Shown in pieces: positions 36,281 through 46,367 of a stretch of 64,000 bases of DNA (position 1 is the stretch's first letter; every line of letters begins with the position of its first letter). Source of the stretch: Rhipicephalus microplus (taxonomy: Eukaryota; Arthropoda; Arachnida; Ixodida; Ixodidae); contig NW_027464588.1 in the NCBI RefSeq assembly GCF_043290135.1, forward strand, positions 7,510,001 through 7,574,000. Reading direction: 5' to 3'. A program made the translations under genes and the position numbers. The notes beneath the pieces are model-generated. The model was not told where the DNA came from. It saw only the letters and a program-made list of their open reading frames with translations, and searched no databases.

Positions 36281-36993
36281 CTCGAGCGTCTTCTCTATCG
36301 CAGATGCTTCTGAAATGAGTTCGGCGACCGTCTTTGGCGGGTTTCTGATCAGCCCGGCAAAGAGTTCCTGCTTTACTCCTCACGTGAGCAGACGGACCTT
36401 CTTCTCCTCGGGCATGTCGGAGTCAGCGTGGCGGAAAAGTTTAATCATATTTTCAGTGAATACCGCCACGTTTTTGTTTGGCATCTGCATGCGGATTTCA
36501 AGAAGAGCTGCGGCCTTCTCCTTGCGCACCACACTTGCGAAAGTGGTAAGGAACCTGGCGCAAAAGAAGTCCCACGTTGTAAGGCTTCACTCTTGCTTTT
36601 CGAACCATTTCCGAGCAACATATTCTAAGGCGAAATACACATGTCGGAGCTTGTCATCGTCTGTCCAGTCATTGAAGGCGGCGACGAGGTCGGACCTTTC
36701 GATCCAGCTTTCCGGTCTTCCAGTGGCGAACCGCGGAAGGTTGGCGGCTCTTTGGGTCTCCGGAGCAGGAGTGGTGCAGGCTGCACGGGGGCGGTCATGG
36801 TTGCAGTAGTGAATGTCGGGGTCGGAGTCTGCCTGGCTGCTTCAGGAAGGGGCCCGTACTGTGGCTGTAGTCCCCTCTGCCTGCGGCTTGTTCGCTGTTC
36901 AGGGTTAGCGCCCGTGTCTTCTTTGACGCTTGGGCTGGGGTCGCGGCTTGAAGGAGGCGTCCGGTACATGGAAGAAACAGCACCTCCACCAGA
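36281..36993 (-). pseudogene. Element A gag N-terminal region, frame-shifted
   Basis: An open frame at 36,625-36,999 starts with an N-terminal low-complexity region rich in P, S and T. At about 36,600-36,700 the gag homology continues in other frames: the reverse reading contains an FxxW-type capsid segment around WFEKQE. Two or more frameshifts therefore split gag here. Next to the 5' LTR the minus strand reads TGGTGGAGGTGCTG, a plausible primer-binding site; the tRNA was not identified. Confidence 0.7.
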
Positions 36994-37348
36994 TGACACG
37001 GGGTCGTGACGTGGCCGAAGACAGGAGACTTTGTGTTGGAATTTACCTGTTTATTTGGGCGAACCTGTGCCCGGTAAACAGTAGCAGTCTTGGACTGATA
37101 GCGGCGAACGGAGTGTCGGCCGTCGAGAAGTGCGTCGGCATTTATAATCTTGCCATGGAATGTTGCAGCGTTATCACTGGTGGTGGCGTAGGTTCCAGAA
37201 TGTACTGTACAGTTCGCAGAGTGGGCGTGATCTTACCGAAATGATCTACTAAAATCCGGAAGCTTCTCGAAAACTGCACGCGCGTTTTGCGCTGAGAATT
37301 GTGTAGTGTTTTGGCACGATAACAAAACTTGAGAAATAGAACGTGGCA
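36994..37348 (-). repeat. Element A 5' LTR
   Basis: A 355-bp LTR matching 31,482-31,869 in direct orientation and ending in TG/CA. Downstream of it on the plus strand lies a probable LINE tail, not the sequence that flanks the other LTR. The original insertion context is therefore rearranged. Confidence 0.93.
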
Positions 37349-37530
37349 GAAACGGAAGGTGGGAGGCGAAGCTCGCCGTCGAGAATCTAGAAGACCAACA
37401 ACAACTCGTCGCCAGGGCCAAGAGGGCAGTAGAAGCCAGAGGGTTCCTGAACTATGGAGCCCTCCCACCTCAGGGTGACACCGGGCACTGCTCAGGACAC
37501 TGTTTCAAAATAAACGTATACTTTTTTCTC
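37349..37530 (+). mobile_element. Probable LINE 3' tail
   Basis: The plus-strand frame from 37,348 reads like the C-terminus of tick LINE ORF2 proteins (WEAKLAVENLEDQQQLVARA, then EARGFLNYGALPPQG). An AATAAA signal at about 37,508 and a T/C-rich stretch follow. The family resemblance is from memory and the LINE clade is undetermined. No RT domain is present, so only the 3' end remains. Confidence 0.4.
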
Positions 37531-37918
37531 TCTCTCTCCTGTGGAAGACATGTTTTTTCGCACTGCTGAAGCGAATACAAGGAGCAACGTAGCAAAAAAC
37601 TTGCTGTTGAAATATGCTCCACGAGGTACCGCATTTGTTTCGGCTCAATCGATCAATTTTCATTATATATTGATACCTAATTTGTATTAATCTCAATTAA
37701 ACATATGGTCCACTATCAAATGCATGCGCAAAGTATAACTTCTAACTGCAATTTAAACAATCAATAACGTGCGAGTTCTATTTTTGAAAACACGTTTTAT
37801 GGAAATTGGTAAAACCGAAAGCACAATGTAAAAATATTCAAGCGTATATACTTGTCGACCGGAAATGTGTAGAAGAGAAATAATAATTTGACTCCTTGCA
37901 CGTGTCATTGATGAGGTT
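37531..37918. other. Spacer with a 20-bp sequence shared across element A
   Basis: AT-rich DNA. The 20 bp at 37,827-37,846 (GTAAAAATATTCAAGCGTAT) is identical to 31,462-31,481, which ends exactly at the element A left LTR. It may mark a rearrangement breakpoint or an insertion duplication. Nothing else is recognised. Confidence 0.6.
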
Positions 37919-38445
37919 AGGGTTTGTAAAGATGCCGTCACAATTGATTCATTCCCCGAGAAGCTTTCACAAAAAGAGGTAATTGTGAAAATGCTGATAT
38001 TTACATTGAAGCATAGCAACTCGCATTGATTGGCCATAAATGGGGCAAACAAACTGTATTCATTAAATTCCGCAATCAATAGGAATCAACAGTTTGTTCG
38101 TTACTACAACTGTTCATTATTTATAACGTTCACTAAATATGTTTCGCCTTTAGAGCGGAGAGGTGAATAAAAAATTACGAAATGGAATGGTCGTAGAATG
38201 TTTTGACCTATATAATGCAAGGCACTTAACGTATCCAAGTTTAACGCCTGCTCAAGTAAATACTCGTAAAGTAATAATAAATATGTGTTGAAATGTAGCA
38301 CAAATTTTCCAAACTGTTCGGTTCAGCTGAATACAGCTGTCTAGTCTGCTCAAAATTTTAGAAGTCAGTTAATATGGACGCTTTTATTTCATAAACTAAT
38401 CTTGCTTTTGGGACGGAGAGCCCCAACAATTATCACTATTAGTAA

Positions 38446-38481
38446 TCGTAGTAGTAGTAGTAGTAGTATTTGTAGTAGTAT
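38446..38481. repeat. AGT trinucleotide microsatellite
   Basis: About eleven imperfect GTA/AGT units, orthologous by position to the AGT tract in duplication copy 1, where a SINE later inserted. Confidence 0.9.
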
Positions 38482-38548
38482 ATTTTATTTCTTAGACTAC
38501 AAAAAAAAAGAAACCCAGGAAAAAGGCAATAAATAGGCCTGAGAACCA

Positions 38549-38786
38549 CCCCGTCATGGTGGTCTAGTGGCAACGCTACTCGGCTGCTGACCCGAAGGTT
38601 GCGGTATTGAATCCTGGCTGCGGCGGCTGCAATTCCGATGCAGGCGGAAACGTTGTAGGCCCGTGTGCTCAGATTTGGGCGCATGTAAAGAACACTAGGT
38701 GGTCGAAATTTCCGGAGCCTTCCACTACGGCGTCTCTCATAATCACATGGTGTTTTTGGGACGTTAAACCCCGCATATCAATCATG
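38549..38786 (+). mobile_element. tRNA-derived SINE, Ruka-like (shared with duplication copy 1)
   Basis: Starts CCCCGTCATGGTGGTCTAG and ends CCGCATATCAATCATG. The A-box TGGTCTAGTGGC is present; the B-box is changed to GGTATTGAATCC. A direct repeat of about 9 bp (GCCTGAGAA) flanks it, consistent with target-primed insertion. Confidence 0.93.
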
Positions 38787-39568
38787 AACGCCTGAGAAAA
38801 GCATCTGCACCTGAAGCTCGCCACTGATATACATTTCTTGTACCAACAAAAAGTTTTCACGCACCACATATCACAAGAGCGCTAACAAAGGAATACAGCA
38901 ATCAAAATAAAAAAAATGGCAGATCCCACGTACAGTGGGAATCGACGATATGCGAAGCACTAATAGGGAATGTTTATATGTCACGTTAAAATCAACACTA
39001 CGTTACGAGGTGGAATTAAACGATGCCGGACATCACTTCCGTGTCATGATTATCATGTTTGGATGTGTCGTTTACCATTGTCTTTTATTCACGTCACGTG
39101 ATACCAAATTTAGTATATGTGGATCTCGCGGAACGGCCACGAGCGGATCATGAAGGGCCTAACATACTTGAATGTAGTGTCGACGTGCACGCACGCTAGG
39201 TCCAGTGACACTATGTTAGCAAAACGCGAGCTACCAATAGTGTGACGCCAGGCGTGACCAGCGTCTGTCGGCGCAGCCAGACGGCAACCAGCGCGAAACG
39301 CGACATGCTGCATTTCGCGCCGATTTGTTACCCAGACAACACTGCGTCTCTTTGTTTTTGTGACGAGGAACGCCGGACGCGCTGAAACGTGCATGCGTCA
39401 AAGCAACGCAGCGCGGCAAGCGCCTGCAAGTATAAGGTAGGACCGGCGCCTGGCGTGGCAACACCGGTGCGAAGCGACGAAACGAACGCCGGTGAGCACG
39501 TGCACTGCGTCACGTCGAACTGTATTGGCGCCTTGACTATGGTATGTAGTCATGTTCTCACATAGTCC

Positions 39569-39803
39569 TGTAGCATAGTCCTGGTGTGCGCATAGCAGCG
39601 CCGGACCAGCAATGTGTCAACGTAGTCAGCAGAATGAAAAGAACGTTTATTCAAAAGTGTATAACGTATTTATAGGCAGCGTAGTGTTAGCCAGATAACG
39701 ATGCGCACGTGGTAGTAGAAAAAGTCCGATGTGGTGCAGGCGGCCAGCTGAAGCGTCAACAGGTGCGCGCGCACATACACACAGAAACCGCGAAGACACA
39801 ACA
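39569..39803 (-). repeat. Element B 3' LTR
   Basis: 235 bp. It differs from the 5' LTR at about 39,706 (A for G in the GTATAACG context), at two positions in GGCCAGCTGAAGCG and at one in the CACATACACA tract. An extra CATAGTCC immediately outside its left end duplicates LTR sequence. Confidence 0.96.
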
Positions 39804-39814
39804 TTCCTTCCCCC

Positions 39815-41281
39815 TTAGAATTGAAAGCGTCGTACTGTCTTGCGTTCTCTTGTTGAACGCCTGAGGGCTTGTTGGGCGACACCGGTACTCATCGGGACGG
39901 CCGTGATCTTCGGTGATGCACGTTGTGCAGAACCAGCATCATTAGGGATGAGCCGAGAAGACATGCCTGCATTCGAACTTACCGCTTCCGGAGGCGATGG
40001 TTCCGTTGCTTGGTCTGACTCGCTGGAACTTGTGGCAGTTGTTACTGGTGACGAGTCCTGTCGCGGACGAAGTTGATCAACATGCCGCTGGACGACCCCG
40101 TCCGGAGTGTTCACGGTCACAATTCTCGCTCCAGACGTCGCCTTCACAATGCCAGGCGTCCATTTGCTCCCCGCACCATAATTGCGGGCGTATACGTCAC
40201 TTCCTGGTAGCGGCAGCCAGTCCTCTTGGTCTTCTTTTGATCCTGTAAGGGCTGGAGGAAAACATGTGTCCAGCTGTGAGCGTATTTGGTATTCCAAGAG
40301 CAATTCTGCTGGGGATTTACCGCACTTTTGTGGCGTCCTCCGATAGTTAAACAGCAAGCGTATCAGATTCTCCTCTAGCTTTCCTCTCCTCATTTTTCGA
40401 AGGCCATCTTTTATAGCACGCACTGCCCTTTCCGCTGCACCATTAGACGCGGGGTGGTAGGGCGCACATCGGAGGTGCACTATGTTGTTGTTTGCTACGA
40501 ATTCCTCAAAATCATGGCTGGAAAACTGAGTCCCGTTGTCGGACACGATTGTGCGTGGTACCCCAAACCTGCTGAAAATGGCACGTAAGCAGTTAATGGT
40601 GGTTTCCGTTGAAGCATGTGACAGAGGTACGGCTTCGAGCCATTTCGTGTGGGCGTCAAATATGACGAGTATCATTTTTCCGCCGATCGGCATCGCGTAG
40701 TCAATGTGAATGCGGGACCACCTTTCGCCGGTTTCCGGCCACTTGACAATGGGCGCCGCGGTTGGCATCGGCAAATTTTGAACACAGTTTTGGCACTGAG
40801 TAGACACCTCTTCAATATTTCTGTCTAGGTCTGGCCACCAAAACAAAGAGCGTGCGACAGATTTCATTGCCGGCGAACCCTGGTGAGTCTCATGTAAAAG
40901 CTGCAGCACTAGCACTCTTGCTTCGGCTGGTATTATGACCCTATTGCCCCAATAAACAAGGTCATGTGCAACAGATAGCTCTAGCTTACGGTCAAAAAAT
41001 GGCAGTATGTCCCTTGCCAGCCCGTTGGCGTGTCTGGGCCACCCATGTAATATGTACCGTTTGACTTCTGCCAGGGCAGGATCCGAAGCGGTGAAAGCCT
41101 TCAGCTCACGCGTTGTCACGACACCGTTGTTCAGCTGGTTTAGCGAGAGTACATATTCGGGTGGCTCACCGTCTTCGTCAGTTTCCGTAGTTTGCAGCGG
41201 CAGGCGGCTTAGTGCATCAGCATCTGTCGTCCTGGGGCATACTGCAGCTGGTACCGGTAGGCCCCCAGCTGAAGCGCCCAA
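39815..41281 (-). pseudogene. Element B integrase
   Basis: A 488-codon frame. The zinc-binding HHCC is H130, H133, C163 and C166. The catalytic triad is D194 (HIDYAMPIG), D248 (VSDNGTQF) and E284 (NGAAERAVRA), with exactly 35 residues between the last two. All catalytic residues are intact. The first 20 codons are out of phase with the upstream polyprotein: the true join to RNase H is a small indel at about 41,225-41,230 near the APGRQ motif. The C-terminal tail is rich in S, T and R. As it stands it cannot be expressed as part of the polyprotein without a frameshift. Confidence 0.93.
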
Positions 41282-43590
41282 CGTTGGATCCGGGCAGCGG
41301 CCATTGTGGGCGTCTGCCTGTCTGACCTCAACAGGCTCAGCAACGGTTGGTGGTCAGTCACCAAGGTAAATTCCCGACCTAGACGGTAGTCGCGGAATTT
41401 AGTTACGCCAAATACCAGTGCCAGTGCCACTCGCTCGAGCTGTGAATAGTTGCGCTCCGCGTGTGTTAACGTACGAGAGCGAAAGCCGATCGGCCTGTGG
41501 ACGTTTCCTCTCGTGTAAAACACAACCGCGCCCACTCCGTATGGCGACGCGTCGCACTCAAGTTTTAGTTCCTTCGAAGGGTCGAAATGGACGAGAACCT
41601 TGGCTGCTTTGAGGCTTTGCTTAGCAACCTTAAACGCAAGCTCTTGAGGCTGTTCCCAGTGCCAGAGCGCATTCTTTTCCAGCAGCTGATACAAAGGAAA
41701 AAGTGTGGTCGAAATGTTAGGCAGAAACCTCGCGTAGAACGTGATCATTTCCAAAAAAGACCGAAGTTCGTTGACATTACGGGGGCTCTGTGCCTGCATG
41801 ATAGCATCGAGGTTTTTCTCTGTCGGATGAAACCCATCGCGATCGATGCGATGCCCGAGATAGGTAACTGCTGGGCTGCGCAGCTTGCACTTACCGTGGC
41901 TCAACTTTACGCCTCTCTCTCGAAACCGCTCCAAAACATTATTCAGCCTTTCACCACTGTCACTTGATTTTTCCGAAATGAGCACGTCGTCAAGGTAAGC
42001 TTGTGCACCCACCAGACCAGCTAGAACGTCATCCATTTTTCTTTGGAATATCGCGGGAGCAGAGGCTATTCCGAAAGGCAGTCGGTTGTAGCAAAAAAGC
42101 CCTTTTGATGTGTTAATGACGCAAATTTTCTTTGCCGACTCATCCAGTGCCACTTGATTGTATGCGTCCTGTAAATCCAGTGTGCTGAAACAATCCCCAT
42201 CGTGTAGTTGCGCAAACATATCTTCAATGATAGGCAAGAGATATTGTTCAGTGGCACATGCGGGATTCACTGTGGCCTTGAAATAACCGCAGATTCTCAC
42301 TGCGCCGTCTTTCTTAAGAACTACTACTATAGGTGACGCCAATTCCGAGTGTGCCACCGGTGATGACACGCCTAAGGACACTAACCGATCAAGTTCAAGT
42401 GACACGCGGTCGCGTAGCGCATATGGAATGGGTCTGGGCTTACAGAACTTAGGTACGGCGCCTTCTTTTATGAGCAGACTGACCGGAGGGCCTGTGATGA
42501 GCCCCAGTTCCTCGGAAAACACGTCGTTTAAGTCGTTGAATATGCTACTCACACTAGACTTGCCCGTTTGTTCTGTGGGCTCAGAGTCTCCTGCAATACG
42601 AACCACCGGAGCACCAGCGGTGTTCAGCAGCTGAATTAAATCTCGACCACAGAGGCTTGGTCCCGCACAGTCTAACACGGTCAGCGCACACTCCGCCGTC
42701 ACTCCCTTATGAGAAACACTGAGCGCAAGCTCCCCAAGCACTGGCAGTCGTCCTGTGTAGCAGGATAATTTCACACTAGATGGTCTAAGTTTCGGCCATT
42801 GGTCGCGGTGCTTCTCGTACAGTTGACGTGGGATAACACAAACGGGCGACCCAGTATCAACTTCCATGGTAAGCTGCACACCACACCAAGAGAACGTTCG
42901 GCGAATTGGTGGCACCAGACAACTCTTTCGTTCCGAGGCCAAGGCCCATATGTGCGCTGGTTCGTGTTTGTCGTCTGTCGAACCTTCCATCCCCGTGAGA
43001 ATGTTGGTTTGTGCCCTGCTTGCTGTTCCTTGCTCGTGAGGACCGCGGCTTCGGCATTTCCTCGCAAGGTGACCGCGTCCTCCACAGCGATAACAGCGAG
43101 TGTTAGACCAGGTGCAACCGCGCTCATTGTGCTTCGCACTACCGCACCTTGAGCATTCTTGACGTGTTGCCCTCCGTCTCTCGTCTTGCGGTGTTTTCTG
43201 CCGATACGCTTGTACTTTTAACACTGGTGTCAATCCAGATCCGTTCATGTTTTTCACGCCACTATCTGCAGCTTCAGCTGAAAGGACCATCGCTTCAGCG
43301 TCTTCTAATGTTAATTCCCGCTTCGCAAGTAGCTGCTTCTGTAGTGCACTTGACCGGACACCACACGCAATGCGATCTCGTAGCTTGTGATTTAATGCAC
43401 TGCCAAAATTGCAATTATCAGCTATTCGGCGAATGTCGACCAGGAATTCATTATTGGGCTCACCCTCCGCTTGACACCGACTGAAAAACCTGTAACTTTC
43501 TGTGATTTCGTGTCGCTTGGGGTCGTGGTGCTTACTCAACACTGCCACGACTTCTTCATAAGTCAGCGCAATCGGCTTGCGTGGAGCCAC
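41209..43590 (-). pseudogene. Element B gag (C-terminal), protease, RT and RNase H
   Basis: A 793-codon open frame. Two CCHC knuckles lie at residues 146-159 (CSRCGSAKHNERGC) and 166-179 (CYRCGGRGHLARKC). The protease DTG is at 245-247 (MEVDTGSPV). RT has D472 (LDLQDAYNQV) and YLDD at 532-535. RNase H has D680 (ECDASPYGVGAV), E719 and D746 (VTDHQPL). RT motif RICGYFKATVNP has Y where the family usually has D. The start methionine is not the true gag start: the N-terminus lies upstream at 43,760 in another phase. The frame ends at about 41,225 through a small indel before integrase. Confidence 0.95.
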
Positions 43591-43760
43591 CTTCCTGCCA
43601 GCACTTGTATCGTGTGCGTGCTTAAGGCAGCAACCAGCAATGCTCTTTTCTTAGTCGAGTCTTCAATGGCATTCGCTTCAAAGTATGCTTCGACTTTGAT
43701 AAGGTATGGCGTCCACTTATCTTTGCTCTCTTAGAAGTCCGGAAGCTGGTGTTGAGCCAT
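43591..43760 (-). pseudogene. Element B gag N-terminus with nonsense codon
   Basis: The likely gag start is the ATG at 43,760 on the minus strand (MAQHQLPDF). Codon 10 is TAA (43,731-43,733). After it the frame continues with ESKDKWTPYLIKVEAYFEAN, a gag capsid segment, until about 43,600, where a frameshift passes the reading to the 793-codon frame. Two lesions within the first 160 bp of gag silence this copy. Confidence 0.8.
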
Positions 43761-43844
43761 GATTGCCCTGGTTGCTCGATTTTTTGTAGTGTCAGGTTCA
43801 GGGTCGTCTTTCACTGCATGGGTGGATCCCATCCTCGTCGCCAC

Positions 43845-44079
43845 TGTAGCATAGTCCTGGTGTGCGCATAGCAGCGCCGGACCAGCAATGTGTCAACGTA
43901 GTCAGCAGAATGAAAAGAACGTTTATTCAAAAGTGTATAGCGTATTTATAGGCAGCGTAGTGTTAGCCAGATAACGATGCGCACGTGGTAGTAGAAAAAG
44001 TCCGATGTGGTGCAGGCGGCCAGGTGAGGCGTCAACAGGTGCGCGCGCACACACACACAGAAACCGCGAAGACACAACA
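43845..44079 (-). repeat. Element B 5' LTR
   Basis: 235 bp, nearly identical to 39,569-39,803 by eye (four differences). On the plus strand it is followed directly by satellite DNA (ATACGCATCTCATGATTATC). Confidence 0.96.
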
Positions 44080-44640
44080 ATACGCATCTCATGATTATCA
44101 TGTTTGCACCAGTCACATACCTTCGTCGTCCATTGGCGTCACGTAATACCGAATTTGGCATATGTGAAGTTAGCGAAATGGCCGTGAGCGCACCGTGAGC
44201 GTGGCATGTAGTCATGTTGCTACATGACACGCATGCCATGATTATTGTGTTTGAATGGGTCATTTACTTATGTCGTCCGTTCGCGTCGCGTAATACCGAG
44301 ATTGGTGCATGTGAAGCTAGCGAAACGGCCGCGAACGCATAATGAATGTAGCATATAGTCATGTTGTTACATGACACGCATCTCATGATTATCAAGTTTA
44401 CACCAGTCACATACCTTCATCATTCATTCACGTCTTGTACTTACAATATTGGTATACGTGACGCTAGCGAAACGGCCGCGAGGGCTTCATGAGTGTGGCA
44501 TGTTAGTCATGTTGTTACATGACACGCGTGTAATGATTTTCATCTTAGGGTCTGTCGCTTGTTTTCGCTATGCAATCATGCCATACCATACCAGTTTTGG
44601 AACAGGCCATGTGAACGAAACCGCCGCTAGAGCTGCAGGA
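44080..44640. repeat. 147-bp satellite units, right part of composite copy 2
   Basis: The phase marker TGTTTGCACC, or its variants TGTTTGAATG and AGTTTACACC, occurs at 44,101, 44,248 and 44,395, both spacings being 147 bp. Each unit carries GCTAGCGAAACGGCCG-like and ATGTTGTTACATGACACGC segments. It is the inverse of the units at 12.9-13.85 kb. Confidence 0.85.
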
Positions 44641-44794
44641 CCACGAAATGTATATAATGACATTCATAGCATACATATCACGATTTTCATGTTATGACTA
44701 GTCAAGTATGTTCTTCATACAGTCATATTACTCGATATTAATTTTGATGTTGATACTATTATCGAAATGGCCAGGAGAGCCAAATGTCGTAGGT

Positions 44795-44802
44795 GGATAG
44801 AT

Positions 44803-44872
<70 letters not shown>
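44795..44872. repeat. GATA microsatellite
   Basis: About 18 GATA units with one GATGATA interruption near the start. Conserved flanks on both sides match, inverted, the flanks of the TATC array at 12,534-12,695. Confidence 0.95.
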
Positions 44873-44914
44873 CTGACTCAGCGTCGCCGAAGTTCGCAAA
44901 GAAATGCTTCGCAT

Positions 44915-45330
44915 TAAAAAAACAAGCAACATGTGATACACCTAACATACTTGTAAGTGCATTGACGAAAGAACCACCGATGAAGCGATGCCTAAAAAAA
45001 AGTGTGAGGAAAGAATAGTTCGAATGTGGGTGTGCGCGCTGAGCTCAACAAACGACAGAAATGTAATCCACGCCCTCGTTGTTAGCAGCATGACACCTTG
45101 CCTGTTGAACTTTCACAGCAGGCATAGGTTTGTATTTCACGTGCGGGAAACAACTAGCTCACCAAGAAATTTTTTGTGGGCTTATTTCTGTGAACAGCTC
45201 ACGCACAGGATACATTCAAAACATTCACACAAACTCACGCACGCATGTACGCACACTTCTCCATAAAGAACAGGATTTTTCAATAGTAACAAACGTGAGC
45301 ATTGAATACTTGTGCACATAAAATAACAAT
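44915..45330. other. No gene recognised
   Basis: AT-rich sequence with a short CA-rich patch at 45,225-45,255. No repeat or coding feature was recognised. Confidence 0.5.
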
Positions 45331-45550
45331 TGTTGTGGTTCACTGACCCAAAATAATGGTATAATAAACAAAGACGTCGTGGTGGAAAGCTGTGGAAATT
45401 TTGACCTCCTGTCGTTCTTTCAGTTGCACCTAATCATAAGAACACGAGCGTCAAGCATTTTCGCCTCCATCAAAAATGCGGTTGCTGCCGCCATGATTCC
45501 ATCCCACGACATGCGGGTCCGCAGCCGGCTGTTTAGCCACTAGACCACCT
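45331..45550 (-). mobile_element. tRNA-derived SINE, Ruka-like, very diverged
   Basis: On plus it runs from GTTCACTGACCCAAAATAAT to CCACTAGACCACCTCTTTGA, so the orientation is minus. Recognisable remnants are GACGTCGTGGTGGAAAGC, TTTTGACCTCC and GCCTCCATCAAAAATGCGG. The B-box is damaged (TGATTCCATCCC). It is one of the oldest copies here. Confidence 0.75.
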
Positions 45551-45712
45551 CTTTGACTTGCACTTATTTCAATAGTGTCTAAATTACCTATTCTTCATGA
45601 CGGCGTTTGGTGTCCCAAACAAACCTGGGACATTCATGTGACGGAAATCGCGTCGCCTTTCACGGGCGATGCTTCTCTTAGTCTAACCTTGTCCTACGTC
45701 AGGCGTGAACAG
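45551..45712. other. Unmatched left flank of minisatellite
   Basis: Unique-looking sequence before the minisatellite, containing GGTGTCCCAAACAAACCTGG. It does not match the flanks of the other arrays. Confidence 0.4.
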
Positions 45713-45945
45713 CCAGACGGACAGACAGAGGGACGCACAGAGGGACAGACAGAGGTACGGACAGACAGACACACGTACAGATAGACAGACACACATGGAC
45801 AGACACACACGGGCCGTCACACAGAGGCACACACACAGACGGACAGGCAGACGCATGGACAGACAGAGAGGCAGGTGGACGGACGCTTCGACGTACTTAT
45901 CATCTTTGTCTCCGTAAATATGCCGTGATTTTTTTATTATTTTTT
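45713..45945 (+). repeat. GACAGACGG minisatellite with conserved right flank
   Basis: A degenerate GACA/GGAC array to about 45,890, followed by GCTTCGACGTACTTATCATC and ATATGCCGTGATTTTTTTA. The flank is homologous to those at 10,336-10,385 and, inverted, 11,870-11,925. Confidence 0.75.
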
Positions 45946-46205
45946 CTCTGTTTATTTTTTTAACCAGTAGAAATGTTAATTAAGCTCGAACGCTCCCTCT
46001 TACACATTGGGTTGTGCTCGTTGCCAAAATTGGATGGCCCATGATCTTGCGTCAAGGCGTCACCGTGAATGAGGTCCACATTCGGCACGATTTGTCTTCA
46101 CAGGAGCGGAAGCACGTCCTATGGCGATTTGTAACACTACGTCATAGGCCATAGTCGTATTATTGTGGCCATGCAGTCACGCGTATGTGCTTTGGTGTCA
46201 CCTAG
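45946..46205. other. No gene recognised, upstream of candidate exon
   Basis: AT-rich, then CpG-richer from about 46,020. A short ATG-initiated frame (about 46,041-46,155) ends before the candidate exon and is not obviously coding. Confidence 0.4.
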
Positions 46206-46367
46206 TTGGTGAGCACGCTCGTCGCGTTTACGCGGCTTATTATGCGGGGCTTGCACGACGAATTGATCGCTGTTGATAACAGCCTGAGCCAGTTCCGCTC
46301 GCACAGTGCTGCGCACAGCAGGGGCAGATCGACGTATCTGGAACTCGACCTCTACGAACGCCGCGAG
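46206..46367 (+). CDS. Candidate internal exon, unknown protein
   Basis: A CpG-richer stretch open for 54 codons, preceded by an AG acceptor (TGTCACCTAG, ending 46,205) and followed by a good donor, GCGAG/GTAAGG (GT at 46,368). Its length is exactly divisible by three, with phase 0 at both ends. The translation contains MRGLHDELIAVDNSLSQFRS and TYLELDLYERRE, balanced in composition like a soluble protein. I do not recognise the family. No upstream first exon, downstream partner or polyadenylation site was identified. The polypyrimidine tract before the acceptor is weak. It could equally be a chance open frame in a dispersed repeat. Confidence 0.25.

Larger units (their letters stand above)
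31482..37348 (-). mobile_element. Ty3/gypsy LTR retrotransposon A, decayed
   Basis: The LTRs are 31,482-31,869 and 36,994-37,348, both beginning TG and ending CA (TGTCAC or TGACAC at one end, GTGGCA at the other). The internal region on the minus strand has gag, protease, RT, RNase H and integrase in the normal Ty3 order. The purine-rich tract next to the 3' LTR is visible at 31,870-31,880 (GAGGGGGGCA on minus). The coding region is broken by at least four frameshifts and carries altered catalytic residues, so it cannot be autonomous. The immediate 5-bp flanks (CGTAT left, GAAAC right) do not match, so no clean target-site duplication remains. Confidence 0.95.
37919..38786 (+). repeat. Segmental duplication, copy 2
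   Basis: Direct homologue of 30,308-31,455 without the extra minus-strand SINE. It ends after the shared plus-strand SINE, whose target-site duplication is intact here: GCCTGAGAA occurs before the SINE at about 38,537 and after it near 38,791. Confidence 0.9.
39569..44079 (-). mobile_element. Ty3/gypsy LTR retrotransposon B, recently inserted
   Basis: The LTRs are 39,569-39,803 and 43,845-44,079, each 235 bp, with TG/CA ends (TGTAGC and CACAACA on plus). By eye they differ at only four positions, so insertion is recent on an evolutionary scale. The internal order on minus is gag, protease, RT, RNase H, integrase. A polypurine tract (AAGGGGGAAGGAA on minus, about 39,804-39,818) sits next to the 3' LTR. 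TGGCGACGAGG next to the 5' LTR is a plausible primer-binding site. The type resembles the K02A2.6-like elements common in arthropods. A nonsense codon and two frameshifts break the coding region. It lies within satellite DNA on both sides; I could not define an unambiguous target-site duplication. Confidence 0.95.
38908..44914 (+). mobile_element. Composite TIR-bounded satellite element, copy 2, split by element B
   Basis: It begins with an A-run, a small hairpin (GATCCCACGTACAGTGGGA, 38,922-38,940) and the end motif ATGCGAAGCA (38,950-38,959). It closes with the inverted motif TGCTTCGCAT (44,905-44,914). Between them are satellite sequence, the CpG-rich segment (39,160-39,540), gypsy element B, further 147-bp satellite units, a unique segment containing GGCCAGGAGAGCCAAATG, and a GATA microsatellite. 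Without element B it would be about 1.5 kb, matching the size and order of copy 1 at 12.5-14.0 kb. No coding capacity of its own. Confidence 0.7.

Noticed and set aside
36641..37009. 122-codon plus-strand frame in a GC-rich stretch
   Set aside because: Antisense of the element A gag region.
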